Positions 34,821 to 44,061 are shown, counted from the first letter of the stretch. The stretch: 64,000 bases of DNA from Sinomonas sp. ASV486 (GCF_030908215.1 NZ_JAVFJK010000014.1:1-64000), one strand, 5' to 3'. A program made the numbers and translations. The notes: generated by a model from the letters alone, not told the origin.

Positions 34821-35786
34821 ATGAGCGCCCTCGCCGAGCTCGGAAACCTCGGCAAGAGCTCCGCGGCACGCCCCACCAAGGGCGCTCCCAACGGACACCG
34901 GCCCAAGGCCACCCGGCCCAAGGACAACAGGGCCGCCTTCATCTTCCTCGCACCGTGGATCGTGGGCCTGATAGCCATCACGGTCGGCCCGATGCTCGTC
35001 TCGCTCTATCTTTCCTTCACGGACTACAACCTCATCCAGGACCCGAACTGGATCGGGCTGGACAACTTCACCCGCATGTTCGGCGACGAGCGGTTCTGGA
35101 ACTCCCTCGGCGTGACCCTCACGTACGTCATCGTCGGCGTCCCGCTCCAGCTCGGCCTCGCGCTCATTGTGGCCCTCGCCTTGGACAAGGGCCTCAAGGG
35201 GCTCGCCTTCTACCGCTCGGTGTTCTACCTGCCCTCCCTGCTCGGCTCGTCCGTGGCGGTGGCCATCCTGTGGAAGCAGATGTTCGGCACCTCCGGCCTC
35301 GTCAACCAGCTCCTGGCCGTCTTCGGTATCCACGGCCCGGGCTGGATCTCCGATCCGAGCACCGCGCTGGGCAGCATCATCCTGCTCCACGTCTGGACTT
35401 TCGGCTCCCCCATGATCATCTTCCTCGCGGGGCTGCGGCAGATCCCCACGATGTACTACGAAGCGGCCGCCGTCGACGGTGCCGGCCGGATCACCCGCTT
35501 CCTCAAGATCACCCTGCCGCTGCTGAGCCCGATCATCTTCTTCAACCTCGTCCTGCAGATCATCGGCGCTTTCCAGTCGTTCACGCAGGCCTTCATCGTC
35601 TCCGGGGGCACCGGCGGCCCGAGCGACTCGACGATGTTCTTCACGCTCTACCTGTACCAGCGCGGCTTCGGCCAGTTCGACATGGGCTACGCCTCCGCCA
35701 TGGCCTGGGTCCTGGTGATCATCGTCGGAGCCTTCACTGCAATCAACTTCTACGCATCGAAATTCTGGGTGTTCTATGACGACTGA
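34821..35786 (+). CDS. Carbohydrate ABC transporter permease (MalF-like)
   Basis: A 321-residue inner-membrane permease with about six helices and the cytoplasmic EAA loop EAAAVDGAGRITRFLKITLP, which contacts the ATPase. The N-terminal 35 residues are polar and basic, before the first helix AAFIFLAPWIVGLIAITVG. The ATG at 34821 is chosen; the long frame upstream to 34722 covers the promoter and operator. It overlaps the next permease by 11 bp. Forms the membrane pore with the MalG-like partner and receives sugar from the lipoprotein at 33253. Confidence 0.92.
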   Translation: MSALAELGNLGKSSAARPTKGAPNGHRPKATRPKDNRAAFIFLAPWIVGLIAITVGPMLVSLYLSFTDYNLIQDPNWIGLDNFTRMFGDERFWNSLGVTLTYVIVGVPLQLGLALIVALALDKGLKGLAFYRSVFYLPSLLGSSVAVAILWKQMFGTSGLVNQLLAVFGIHGPGWISDPSTALGSIILLHVWTFGSPMIIFLAGLRQIPTMYYEAAAVDGAGRITRFLKITLPLLSPIIFFNLVLQIIGAFQSFTQAFIVSGGTGGPSDSTMFFTLYLYQRGFGQFDMGYASAMAWVLVIIVGAFTAINFYASKFWVFYDD

Positions 35787-36798
35787 AGCAGCCCCTCACA
35801 GCAACGTCCCGAGCGCCGCCACAGCGCACCGCACGGGCGCCGCGCCGGGCGCCCCACGCGCCGTCGTGCGCCCCGTCCCGCCCAGCAACGACGCGGGCCA
35901 GGGCAGCAACGGCGACGCCCCGCCAGCCCGCAGGCGCCGGCTTCCCCGAGGAGACCTGGCCCTCAGCCCGCGCCAACGGGTCAAGAGCCTCCTGAAACAC
36001 GTGGTGCTGATCGCGGCAGCGATCGTGATGATCTACCCGCTGCTGTGGATGCTCGTCTCCTCGTTCCGCCCGAGCGACGACGTCTTCCGCGCCCCTGGCC
36101 TGTGGCTGGCCGAGGCGCACCCCGAGAACTACGCCAACGGCTGGAACGCCCTCAGCTCCCCCTTCGGGACCTACCTGCTCAACTCCACGATCGTCGTCCT
36201 TGGCGCGATCATCGGCAATCTCGTCTCGTGCTCGATGGCCGCCTACGCCTTCGCGCGGCTGGACTTCTCGGGCAAGAAGTGGATGTTCGCGGCGATGCTC
36301 ATCACGATCATGCTGCCCATCCACGTGATCATAGTGCCGCAGTACATCCTGTTCTCGCAGATCGGCTGGATCAATACGTTCTGGCCGCTCATCGTGCCCA
36401 AGCTCCTGGCCACCGACGCGTTCTTCGTCTTCCTGATGGTCCAGTTCATCCGCGGCATCCCCCGCGAGCTCGACGAGGCTGCCAGAATCGACGGCGCGGG
36501 CCACCCCCGTATCTTCCTGCGCGTGATCCTTCCCCTCATGACCCCTGCGCTGGCCACCACAACGATCTTCACGTTCATCTGGACTTGGAGCGACTTCTTC
36601 AGCCAGCTGATCTACCTCACCTCCCCGGACGTCTTCACCGTCCCCGTGGCGCTTCGCGCCTTCGTCGATGCCCAGTCCAGCACCGACTGGGGCTCGATGT
36701 TCGCCATGTCGGTCGTTTCCCTCCTGCCCGTCTTCATCGCCTTCCTCATCGGCCAGAAGTTCCTCGTCAAGGGCATCGCAACCACCGGCATCAAGTAG
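35776..36798 (+). CDS. Carbohydrate ABC transporter permease (MalG-like)
   Basis: A 340-residue permease with six helices and the EAA loop EAARIDGAGHPRIFLRVILP. A Pro/Ala/Gly-rich N-terminal extension of about 65 residues precedes the first helix and contains one 12-mer copy (35859-35870). Start ATG overlaps the end of the MalF-like gene, so translation is coupled. Partner of the preceding gene in a heterodimeric importer; substrate inferred only from shared operators with the uronate/rhamnose locus. Confidence 0.92.
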   Translation: MTTEAAPHSNVPSAATAHRTGAAPGAPRAVVRPVPPSNDAGQGSNGDAPPARRRRLPRGDLALSPRQRVKSLLKHVVLIAAAIVMIYPLLWMLVSSFRPSDDVFRAPGLWLAEAHPENYANGWNALSSPFGTYLLNSTIVVLGAIIGNLVSCSMAAYAFARLDFSGKKWMFAAMLITIMLPIHVIIVPQYILFSQIGWINTFWPLIVPKLLATDAFFVFLMVQFIRGIPRELDEAARIDGAGHPRIFLRVILPLMTPALATTTIFTFIWTWSDFFSQLIYLTSPDVFTVPVALRAFVDAQSSTDWGSMFAMSVVSLLPVFIAFLIGQKFLVKGIATTGIK

Positions 36799-36957
36799 AC
36801 GGGCAACACGTAGACGGCAACACGCAGAGGGCAACAAGGAGGGAGTCCCGGCAGGACGTTCGGCACTGTGGTCACCATGCTGTCCTCCCGACCATGGGTA
36901 GTGACCGACGAAGCCCGGCCAAAGGCACGCGGTCTACTATCTGGAAGGAGAAGAGAG

Positions 36958-37380
36958 ATGCCGAAGGTATCAAAATCAAGTGCGTCGTCGCACTTGGTCG
37001 TCCCCGGTCTCACAGAATCCCACGGAGAAGACATCAACGGCTGGAACGTCTCGCTGGCGGCCGACGACAAGGACCTCGATCTGGCGCGGCTCTTCAAGGG
37101 AGCGCCGAACAACCTGTGCCAAGCGTCTCACCTCGGTTACGTCATCAAGGGGAAGTTCGGTGTCCGGAAGGCGGACGGAACCGAGGAGATCTACGAGGCC
37201 GGAGACGCATTCGTCATCGAGCCAGGCCACACCCCACTCTCGTTCGCGGGAGGAGAATACGTGGCTTTCACCTCCAGCGAGGATGCGAAGTGGCAGGCGG
37301 CCGTCATGATGCCGAACATGCCTCAGTTCGCCAAGGACCAGGGAGTCGAACTCCCGGAGGATCTGGCCATGCCGTCGTAG
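36958..37380 (+). CDS. Small cupin-domain protein
   Basis: A 140-residue single-domain cupin. The barrel shows the motif-1-like HLGYVIKGKFGVRKADG and motif-2-like GDAFVIEPGHTPLSFAGGEYV; of the usual metal ligands only part is obvious. Start at the ATG 36958 is set by GGAAGGAG; an in-frame Met 30 codons upstream lacks one. It lies 160 bp after the permease genes on the same strand and ends before a strong terminator, so it may be an independent unit. Function not predictable. Confidence 0.8.
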   Translation: MPKVSKSSASSHLVVPGLTESHGEDINGWNVSLAADDKDLDLARLFKGAPNNLCQASHLGYVIKGKFGVRKADGTEEIYEAGDAFVIEPGHTPLSFAGGEYVAFTSSEDAKWQAAVMMPNMPQFAKDQGVELPEDLAMPS

Positions 37381-37409
37381 CACCCAGCACAACACACATC
37401 TCGACGTTC

Positions 37410-37452
37410 ACGAGAAAGGCCCGGTCCCGTGGTGGGACCGGGCCTTTCTCGT
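37410..37452. terminator. Strong 19-bp hairpin terminator
   Basis: ACGAGAAAGGCCCGGTCCC (37410-37428) pairs perfectly with its complement at 37434-37452 around a 5-nt loop. It lies between the convergent cupin and ccsB genes and has A/T-rich stem feet, so it probably ends transcription from both sides. Confidence 0.9.
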
Positions 37453-37512
37453 GCATCGGGGCGCCCAGCTTCCGGCAGTGGCTCTCGGGAGGCGGCGGCC
37501 AGCAAGAGGGTG

Positions 37513-38649
37513 TCAGCCCGCGCTGACGCCCCCGTAGGAGTGGAGGCCCGAGAAGTACACGTTGACGATTGTGAAGTTGAAGAGCACGCACAGGTAGCCG
37601 ACGATCGAGAGCCACGCGGCACGCGCGCCGGTCCAGCCGCGGGTGGCCCGAGCGTGCAGGTAGGCCGCGTAGACCACCCAGATCACGAAGCTCCAGACTT
37701 CCTTCGTGTCCCAGCCCCAGAAACGGCCCCAGGCCTTCTCGGCCCAGATGGCGCCGAACATCACGGTGAGGGTCCACCCGACGAACGCGATCGTGTTGAT
37801 CCGATAGGAGAGGGCCTCAAGCGTCATGGAGCCGGGAACGAGCCGCATGAATCCGCCGGTGTCGAGCCCGCCTGCGGCGATCTTCGCCTCACGGCGGCTC
37901 TGGATCAGCTGGAGAACGGCCATCGAGAACGTGAGGGTGAACAGCGCCGAGGACATCACGGCGATGGACACGTGGATCACGAGCCAGTAGCTCTGCAGTG
38001 CCGGGACGAGGTGCCCCACCGGGATGTAGAAGGCGACGGCCGCGGCCACCATCATGACCACCGCGAGGCCGAGCACGAACGTGCCGAGGAATCGCAGGTC
38101 GCGGCGGATGAGGACCAAGAGGAAGACGGCAACCACGAGGAGGGCACCGGTCGTGCAGAACTCGTACATGTTGCCCCACGGGACGCGGCCAGCGGCGATC
38201 CCACGGGTGACGACGCCCGCGGCGTGGATCACGAGGCCCAAGATGCTCAACGAGACGCCCACGCGGGCGGCCTTGCGCCGCGAGCGGTACTTCAGGTCGG
38301 CGTCGGCCACCTCGACAGGGGCAACCCCGCCGTTCGGGGAACCGGAATTCTTCACCGAGGACGACGGCGCGCCGCCAGCAGCGCCGTCACTGGCATCACC
38401 GCCTGTGCCACCTCCTGCGCCACCGCCCGCAGCGGACCCTACGCCAGCCAGCGCCGGCCTCTTCGCCGCCGTCTCGGCCTGCGTAACCAGGGCCTTCTGC
38501 CCGGCCAACAGGGCTGCGTCGCGCTGGGCGACCTTGCCGCTGGTGGCCATGTCCCACGCGAAGGCGAGGAACGCGACCACGTAGGTGCCTGCGGCAAGCA
38601 GCATGAACAGCTCGCTGTACGCGCCGAGCGTGAAATTGATGGTGGGCAT
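37513..38649 (-). CDS. ccsB: Cytochrome c biogenesis protein CcsB (CcsA/ResC type)
   Basis: A 378-residue multi-pass protein of the system II haem-delivery complex that attaches haem to apocytochrome c outside the membrane. The tryptophan-rich WWD domain is WGRFWGWDTKEVWSFVIW, flanked by helices with conserved His residues (HVSIAVMSSALF, and YAAYLHARATRGW). An Ala/Gly-rich cytoplasmic insert of about 40 residues follows the first helix. The gene overlaps the resB stop by one base. Last gene of the operon phosphatase-resA-ccdA-resB-ccsB. Confidence 0.93.
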   Translation of the reverse strand: MPTINFTLGAYSELFMLLAAGTYVVAFLAFAWDMATSGKVAQRDAALLAGQKALVTQAETAAKRPALAGVGSAAGGGAGGGTGGDASDGAAGGAPSSSVKNSGSPNGGVAPVEVADADLKYRSRRKAARVGVSLSILGLVIHAAGVVTRGIAAGRVPWGNMYEFCTTGALLVVAVFLLVLIRRDLRFLGTFVLGLAVVMMVAAAVAFYIPVGHLVPALQSYWLVIHVSIAVMSSALFTLTFSMAVLQLIQSRREAKIAAGGLDTGGFMRLVPGSMTLEALSYRINTIAFVGWTLTVMFGAIWAEKAWGRFWGWDTKEVWSFVIWVVYAAYLHARATRGWTGARAAWLSIVGYLCVLFNFTIVNVYFSGLHSYGGVSAG

Positions 38650-40400
38650 CAGGCGTCCTTCTGAGTGCTGTCTATTGCGTTCTGAGGGTTCTTAGTCTGC
38701 TCGTTCGGTCCATCGTCGGGTACCCCCCACGCCATGGCGAGGGCGGCCCGCACGGACTTCCCCTCGGCGCCGAGACCGCCGTGGTCTTCGCCGCGGGTGA
38801 TCAGCCCATACTCGACCATGGTGCGCCCATCCTCGTGGTTCCCCGCGCGGACCCAGAGGCGGCGGCGCGTCAGGAACAGCGAGGCAATGAGTCCGGCCAA
38901 GGAGAAGAGGGCGAAGCCGAGCGCCCATTCCTGACCGGGGTTGTGGTGGACGTCCAGCGCGACGTACCGCTTGAGTCCGTCGAAGCTGATCGATCCTTGG
39001 CCGTCCGGCAGGGTGTAGGACTGCCCCGCACCGAGGACGATGCCGCCCGCGGGCTTGTCGCGGCCGTTGACCTGGGTGAGCTTGGCGACGTCGAGCGCGT
39101 AGACGTTCTGGGGGGTGCCCTTGTCGAGTCCGAGGTTGCCGATGTACGAGTTGAGGTTCAGCTGGGCGTTGAGCGGGTCAGGGTCGGCGCTGAACGCGAC
39201 GTTGTTCGCACCCTTCTCCGCGGTGGGGAGGAAGAAGCCGACGAATCCGAGCTGGCCCGGCTTCGCGTCCGGGGCCTTGATGACGATCGTCGACGTGTAG
39301 ACCGCGTCGGTGGGGATCGCGGGCACCGGCCCCTGGAAGGCGATCTTCCCGTCGCCACCCCGCACCGTGACGACCGGCGCATAGCCGTTGCCGACCAGGT
39401 ACACGTTGGTGCCGCCGATCGAGAGCGGGTCGTTGACCTTGACATCCTCCTGCTTCTCGGGAGCGTCCGGGGAGTCCTTTGTGGTCACGTGCGCAGTGAA
39501 GTCGAGCGGCTGTCCGAACTGCTTGACGGACTCCCTGTCATAGCGGACATCGAACTTGTCGAGTCGGAACGAGTACGGGGCCAGCCAGCCCGACTGGAAG
39601 TTCGAGCCAGGGTTGAACGTGTCGTAGCCCACGAGGGTGTTGACGAAGGTCTCGCCCTCGACGAGCGTGCGCTGCCCGCTGTAGCCGAACAGCCCGCCGA
39701 CCGCCACGGACACGAGCACGCCAACGAGGCCCGAGTGGAAGCACAGGTTGCCGAGCTCCTTGAGGTAGCCCTTCTCGGCCCCCACGGAGGGAAGGTCGCC
39801 CGCGGACCGCAGGTCCACACGGTAGCCGCGCTTCTTCAGGAGGGCGGCGGCCTGCACAGCGGCGTCCGACGCCGTCAGGCCGGCTTCCGCGGACACCACG
39901 AGGGTTCCGTACACGGGCAGCCGCGAGAGGCGTGCCGGGGTGCGCGGGGGCTTGGAACGCCACGACTTCCAGTGCGCGATCGCACGCGGAACCACGCAGC
40001 CGATGAGCGAGATGAAGAGCAGCAGGTACACGGCGGAGAACCAGGCCGACGAATAGACGTCGAACATCTGGAGCTTGTCCAGGATCGGGCCGTAGTCGGC
40101 GTGGTCCTTGAGGTACTGCGTCACGATCGCGGGGTTCGCGGGCCGCTGCGGGAACAGGGAGCCCGGAACGGCTGCGACGGCGAGCAGGAGAAGCAGGAAG
40201 AGCGCGGTCTTCATGCTCGTGAGCTGGGTCCATGCCCAGCGCAGCATCCCGAGCACGCCAAGGGTGGGCAGCGCGACGTCGGTGCGCTTGGCCTGCTTGC
40301 CCCTGTTGCCTGCCGCTTTCGACGCCTTCGACTGCTTCGAAGGCTTGGCAGACTTCGGGGCCTCGTGCCCGTTCTGGTTCTCAGTCTTGGTATCGGTCAT
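38649..40400 (-). CDS. resB: Cytochrome c biogenesis protein ResB (Ccs1)
   Basis: A 583-residue ResB/Ccs1 protein, partner of CcsB in system II. After a Lys-rich cytoplasmic N terminus come helices (ALFLLLLLAVAAVPGSLFPQ, SAVYLLLFISLIGCVVPRA, GLVGVLVSVAVGGLFGY), a large extracytoplasmic domain of about 270 residues, and a last helix ALGFALFSLAGLIASLFL. SLFPQR is the family hallmark. Start at 40400, overlapping the ccdA stop (TGATG); the longer frame to 40751 lies inside ccdA. A charged tail of about 70 residues ends the protein. Confidence 0.93.
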   Translation of the reverse strand: MTDTKTENQNGHEAPKSAKPSKQSKASKAAGNRGKQAKRTDVALPTLGVLGMLRWAWTQLTSMKTALFLLLLLAVAAVPGSLFPQRPANPAIVTQYLKDHADYGPILDKLQMFDVYSSAWFSAVYLLLFISLIGCVVPRAIAHWKSWRSKPPRTPARLSRLPVYGTLVVSAEAGLTASDAAVQAAALLKKRGYRVDLRSAGDLPSVGAEKGYLKELGNLCFHSGLVGVLVSVAVGGLFGYSGQRTLVEGETFVNTLVGYDTFNPGSNFQSGWLAPYSFRLDKFDVRYDRESVKQFGQPLDFTAHVTTKDSPDAPEKQEDVKVNDPLSIGGTNVYLVGNGYAPVVTVRGGDGKIAFQGPVPAIPTDAVYTSTIVIKAPDAKPGQLGFVGFFLPTAEKGANNVAFSADPDPLNAQLNLNSYIGNLGLDKGTPQNVYALDVAKLTQVNGRDKPAGGIVLGAGQSYTLPDGQGSISFDGLKRYVALDVHHNPGQEWALGFALFSLAGLIASLFLTRRRLWVRAGNHEDGRTMVEYGLITRGEDHGGLGAEGKSVRAALAMAWGVPDDGPNEQTKNPQNAIDSTQKDA

Positions 40401-41149
40401 CAGACAGGCAGCTCCACAGTTCCGATCCAAATCTGCACTTGGCTGATCCAATAGCTCCACACGCCGGAGACCATGAGGACTCCGACGAGGATCAGCAGCC
40501 CGCCGCCGGAGACCTGGAGGGCCCGGCGGTGCTTCTTGAAGAACGCCAGCGCTCCGAGGCCCCGGCGGATGCCCAGCGCGATGAGCAGGAACGGCACGCC
40601 GAGGCCCAGGCAGTAGACGAACGTCAGGAGGGCGCCCTTGTACGCCGTCGGCCCGTCCGAGAAGGCGAGCACCTGCACGGCAGCGAGGGTCGGGCCGATG
40701 CACGGGACCCAGCCGAGCCCGAACGTGATGCCCAGCAGCGGCGCGCCCCACAGGCCCGCCGGCGGGCGGGCGTGCACGCGGGCCTCACGCTGGAAGATGC
40801 CGAGCCCGCCCATGAAGACGATGCCCATGAGCACCACGACGATGCCGAGCACCCGCGTCAGCCAGCCCGAGGAGATCGCAAGCCACCGGCCCACCCCCCC
40901 GAACACCGCGCCTGTCGCCACGAACACGAGCGTGAACCCAAGGATGAACAGCAGGATCCCCGCAACCATGCGCCCGCGCCTCTGCTTCGCGAGGTCCACG
41001 CCCGTCAGGCCCGTGACGTAGCCGAGGTAGCCGGGCACGAGCGGCAGGACGCACGGGGACAGGAACGAGACGACGCCCGCGAGCAGCGCCACGGGCAGCG
41101 CGAGCAGGAGCGAGCCGTTGAGCACCGTGTCGCTGAAGATCCCGCCCAC
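40400..41149 (-). CDS. ccdA: Cytochrome c biogenesis thiol-disulfide transporter CcdA
   Basis: A 249-residue CcdA/DsbD-like membrane protein with six helices that passes reducing equivalents from cytoplasmic thioredoxin to ResA outside. The two redox cysteines lie in helices 1 and 4: FLSPCVLPLVPGYL and GWVPCIGPTLAAV, the typical PC and PCIGP contexts. The start is a GTG two bases past the resA stop. Its stop overlaps resB. Confidence 0.94.
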   Translation of the reverse strand: MGGIFSDTVLNGSLLLALPVALLAGVVSFLSPCVLPLVPGYLGYVTGLTGVDLAKQRRGRMVAGILLFILGFTLVFVATGAVFGGVGRWLAISSGWLTRVLGIVVVLMGIVFMGGLGIFQREARVHARPPAGLWGAPLLGITFGLGWVPCIGPTLAAVQVLAFSDGPTAYKGALLTFVYCLGLGVPFLLIALGIRRGLGALAFFKKHRRALQVSGGGLLILVGVLMVSGVWSYWISQVQIWIGTVELPV

Positions 41150-41150
41150 G

Positions 41151-41777
41151 CTACTCGGCCGCCGCGGAGGTGATGAGGGTCTTGAGGGTGCCCCGCTCGA
41201 GCTGGCCCAGGACGCGCGAGGCCACGCGGCCCTGCTTGTCGAGCACGAGGGTGGTGGGGACGGCGCCGGGCGGGACCATCCCGGACATGGCCAGGAGGAC
41301 CTGGCCGTCCTTGTCGTTGAAGCTCGGGTAGGTCAGCTTGAAGCTCTGCTCGAACGCCTCGGCCGTGCCCTGTTCGTCCCGGAGGTTGACGCCGTAGAAG
41401 ACGATCCCCTGCGGCTTGAACTCCGTGTGCAGGGCCTCGAGCTCGGGGGCCTCGACGCGGCATGGAGCGCACGCCGCGAACCAGAAGTTCAGCACAGTGA
41501 CGTGGCCCACAAGGTCCTTGGAACCGAGCTTCGTGCCGTCGTACAGCACTCCCGTGAAGTCCACCGGCGGCTTGCGGGTGTCCTTCGCGTACTCGGTGAC
41601 CGAGCCGTCGCCGGCAACGTAGTTCTTGTTGTCCCCCGCGCGGGCCTGCTGCGCGAGGGGATCATCGGCGGCACACCCGGAGAGGGCCGCTGCGATGCCG
41701 ACGGCGCCTAGGGCACCTGCCGCGGTCAGGAGCCGACGGCGGGACAGGCCTCCGGGGGCATTGAGGGCATCCGTCAT
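41151..41777 (-). CDS. Thiol-disulfide oxidoreductase ResA/TlpA-like lipoprotein
   Basis: A 208-residue exported thioredoxin-fold protein that keeps apocytochrome c cysteines reduced for haem attachment. N terminus SRRRLLTAAGALGAVGIAAALSGC combines a twin-arginine pattern and lipobox. The redox site is FAACAPCRVEAPEL (CAPC, in place of the usual CEPC). Thioredoxin strands VTVLNFW and GIVFYGVNLRD surround it. The ATG abuts the stop of the histidine phosphatase gene. Confidence 0.93.
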   Translation of the reverse strand: MTDALNAPGGLSRRRLLTAAGALGAVGIAAALSGCAADDPLAQQARAGDNKNYVAGDGSVTEYAKDTRKPPVDFTGVLYDGTKLGSKDLVGHVTVLNFWFAACAPCRVEAPELEALHTEFKPQGIVFYGVNLRDEQGTAEAFEQSFKLTYPSFNDKDGQVLLAMSGMVPPGAVPTTLVLDKQGRVASRVLGQLERGTLKTLITSAAAE

Positions 41778-42446
41778 TCAGGCCCCCGGCGTGGTGGCCG
41801 CGCCCGGAAGGAGCCGGGCGGCTGGCTCGGTGTAGCGGAGCGAGACCACAGAACCTGTCGAGGTATCGATCGTGAGGGAGGTCAGGGACGTCAGGGTGCA
41901 CTCGCGCTTGCGCGGATCGTGGGCGAGCGGGCGGCCCTCGGCCTTGAGCCGGGCGGCCCAGATGGGCAGCTGGTGCGCAACGAGGATCGCCTCAGAGCCC
42001 TCTCCCCCGCGCTCGTAGGCAGTGCGTGCCGCGTCCCGCGCCGCGGCGAGCACGCGGGCAGCCTGAGCCTCGTAGGGCTCACCCCATGAGGGCCGCAGCG
42101 GATTGAGGATGTACGGCCAGTGCTTCGGCTTGAGCAGCTCGCGCGGCGTCACCTTGAGGCCCTCGAAGTGGTTCTCCGCTTCGATGATGCGCGGCTCGGT
42201 ACCGACCTCGAGGCCGAGCGCCGCAGCCGTGGGCGCCGCCGTCTCCTGGGCACGGATCAGCGGCGAGGCTGCAAGCAGGACGATCCGCGCGCCGTCGTGC
42301 GCTCGCCGCGCGAAGTGCTCCGCGAGGCAGTCCGCCATCTGCCGGCCCAGCTCGGACAGGTGGAAATCCGGGAGCCGGCCGTAGAGCACGCCCGCGGGGT
42401 TGTACACCTCGCCGTGCCGCAGCAGATGAACGGTTGATGAAGGCAT
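41778..42446 (-). CDS. Histidine phosphatase family protein
   Basis: A histidine phosphatase (phosphoglycerate mutase-like) of about 222 residues. The catalytic RHG motif is VHLLRHGEVYNP, with SPLIRAQETAAP (second Arg) and ILVAHQLPIW (second His). Start at 42446 (MPSSTVHLL) is preferred; upstream in-frame codons lack family similarity. It heads the cytochrome c maturation operon, the same place as its counterpart in mycobacteria, though its substrate is unknown. One 12-mer lies at 42290-42301. Confidence 0.87.
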   Translation of the reverse strand: MPSSTVHLLRHGEVYNPAGVLYGRLPDFHLSELGRQMADCLAEHFARRAHDGARIVLLAASPLIRAQETAAPTAAALGLEVGTEPRIIEAENHFEGLKVTPRELLKPKHWPYILNPLRPSWGEPYEAQAARVLAAARDAARTAYERGGEGSEAILVAHQLPIWAARLKAEGRPLAHDPRKRECTLTSLTSLTIDTSTGSVVSLRYTEPAARLLPGAATTPGA

Positions 42447-42654
42447 GACATCCAGTTTCTCAAACATGGCGGGCGGCAGGGAAATCGCGTGGACGGTGTG
42501 GGTGGAGGACCCGATGGAGGCGACTCGGAGCAACCGCCAACCGATTCTACAGGGAGTAGAACTATCACGGACACCCTAGAGTTCCCTGTGTAAGGCTCGC
42601 CACAGCCCTTGCGTGTGCATGCATCTGCATGTTTTCATAGATATCAGCGGTTAC

Positions 42655-42666
42655 TTGACGCTTCAA
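42655..42666. promoter_or_regulatory. TTGA-N4-TCAA inverted repeat upstream of yceI
   Basis: TTGACGCTTCAA lies 25 bp upstream of the GTG start and overlaps a plausible -35 (TTGACG). It could be a site for a MarR-like repressor. TTGA/TCAA elements recur at 43380-43412. Confidence 0.4.
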
Positions 42667-42690
42667 TCACTTTCTAGAAGGAGATATCCC

Positions 42691-43239
42691 GTGACTCTGC
42701 CCCACGGCCTCACCACCGGCACCTGGACCCTCGACCCCTCGCACAGCGAGATCGGCTTCACCGTCCGCCACGCGGGCATCAGCAAGGTCCGCGGACGCTT
42801 CGCGGACGCCTCGGCAACCGTCGAGGTCGGCGCGACCCGTGACGAGACGAAGGCGACGGCAGCCATCAAGACCGCGTCCTTCGACTCGGGAGACGCGAAC
42901 CGCGACGGCCACGTCAAGAGCGCCGACTTCTTCGACGTCGAGCAGTTCCCGGAAATCACCTTCACCTCCACCGCACTCGAGGCGAAGGGCGACGACTACG
43001 ACCTGACCGGCGATCTCACGATCAAGGGCGTCACCAAGTCCGTCACGATCGAGACCGAGTTCAACGGCATCGCCGTGGACCCGTTCGGCAACACCCGCGC
43101 GGGTGTCTCTGGCGAGACGACGATCTCCCGCAAGGACTTCGGCCTCACGTGGAACGCCGTCCTCGAGACCGGCGGCGTGCTGGTCTCCGACAAGGTCGTC
43201 ATCTCCCTCGACCTCGCGTTCATCGCACCGCAGGCCTGA
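42691..43239 (+). CDS. YceI family protein
   Basis: A 182-residue soluble YceI protein: GTWTLDPSHSEIGFTVRHAG at the N terminus, ADASATVEVG, HVKSADFFDVEQFPEITFTS and the C-terminal KDFGLTWNAVLETGGVLVSD. These are the signatures of the isoprenoid-binding lipocalin-like barrel. Starts with GTG behind AGAAGGAG. No signal peptide, so cytoplasmic, unlike the anchored paralogue at 20804. Such genes are often under MarR-type control in actinobacteria; a TTGA-N4-TCAA site upstream is compatible. Confidence 0.93.
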   Translation: MTLPHGLTTGTWTLDPSHSEIGFTVRHAGISKVRGRFADASATVEVGATRDETKATAAIKTASFDSGDANRDGHVKSADFFDVEQFPEITFTSTALEAKGDDYDLTGDLTIKGVTKSVTIETEFNGIAVDPFGNTRAGVSGETTISRKDFGLTWNAVLETGGVLVSDKVVISLDLAFIAPQA

Positions 43240-43308
43240 CACCTGCCAGGGCGCGCACGAGCGCGTCCTACGCGGGCCGGGCCCGCTGAGATCCGGCCCC
43301 GCTGAGAT

Positions 43309-43348
43309 CCGGCCCCGCCGCCAGTGAAGATCTGGCTGCGGGGCCGGA
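43309..43348. terminator. 16-bp hairpin downstream of yceI
   Basis: CCGGCCCCGCCGCCAG pairs with CTGGCTGCGGGGCCGG (one mismatch) around a TGAAGAT loop. A tandem copy of the 16-bp segment GCTGAGATCCGGCCCC precedes it. Likely the yceI terminator. Confidence 0.7.
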
Positions 43349-43379
43349 CGCCGTTAATCGCCAACTTCAATCGCTACCT

Positions 43380-43413
43380 TGACCATCAACTTTGATCAAC
43401 AACTTTGATCAAC
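43380..43413. repeat. Tandem 13-bp CAACTTTGATCAA repeats (TTGATCAA palindromes)
   Basis: TTGATCAA occurs at 43392-43399 and 43405-43412, with a further TTGA/ATCAAC half just before. The stretch is the most AT-rich sequence nearby and lies about 90 bp upstream of the membrane-protein gene at 43501. It may be a cluster of operators for a dimeric regulator. Confidence 0.5.
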
Positions 43414-43500
43414 AGCCCAGCGCTCACCGCCACCCCGTGTCATGTGCGAGCCTCGGTGATGACAAACCGGTGACCAGACCGCACCGATACAGTGGGCGCC

Positions 43501-44061
43501 ATGAGCGAACCCCTCCCGTCCGCCCACGAGCCCCCAGACATCATGCGAATCTTCAGCCTCGACGGCGTTCCAGCCGAGGTGCAGTCGTCCTACTGGATCT
43601 CGGTCGTGGGCGGCTTCATCGGTGTGATCATCGGGATCGTCACGGGCATCACCTCCTTCGCCTTCCTGCACCTGCTCGGCCCGATGTGGCTCATCCGGAT
43701 GGTGCTCGACGTCGTGGCCGTCGCGTTCGCGTCGGCCCAGATCCTTCTGGGGGTGGCCGCTAAGCAGCGGAAGGAGTGGGCACGGCTCCAGCTCACGGCG
43801 CTTGCGGCCATAGAGGTCGCCCTGGTGGTCGGGATCGTTCTCGGCGGGGTTCCTGCCGGTTACTGGTACGGGTTCGGGCTCACGGTGGTCGCCGCGGCGC
43901 TTCTGTGGCTCCCCAGCTCGAACAGGTGGTTCGGCGGCAGATCCGCCGAAGCCGAAGCGGCACTGCTCACAGACCCTGCGCGGGAGATAGGGTGGGATCA
44001 ACGCATCGGGGACGCGGAGGCGCTCCCCACCGGGCCACCTTCGACGATTGGACCCTCATGA
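43501..44061 (+). CDS. Membrane protein of unknown function
   Basis: A 186-residue protein with four hydrophobic segments (near residues 35-60, 62-85, 95-115 and 118-140) and a polar C terminus. No family recognised beyond general resemblance to small actinobacterial DUF-type membrane proteins. Start ATG 43501 rather than the GTG nine bases before. Its TGA overlaps the ATG of the next gene (ATGA), so these genes form an operon of three membrane proteins (43501-45684). Confidence 0.7.
   Translation: MSEPLPSAHEPPDIMRIFSLDGVPAEVQSSYWISVVGGFIGVIIGIVTGITSFAFLHLLGPMWLIRMVLDVVAVAFASAQILLGVAAKQRKEWARLQLTALAAIEVALVVGIVLGGVPAGYWYGFGLTVVAAALLWLPSSNRWFGGRSAEAEAALLTDPAREIGWDQRIGDAEALPTGPPSTIGPS

Noticed and set aside
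42673-42690. TCTAGAAGGAGATAT before yceI resembles the cloning-vector ribosome site region of pET plasmids
   Set aside because: Only about 15 bases are shared, flanks are native-looking, and AGAAGGAGATAT is a natural strong ribosome site; no vector sequence surrounds it.
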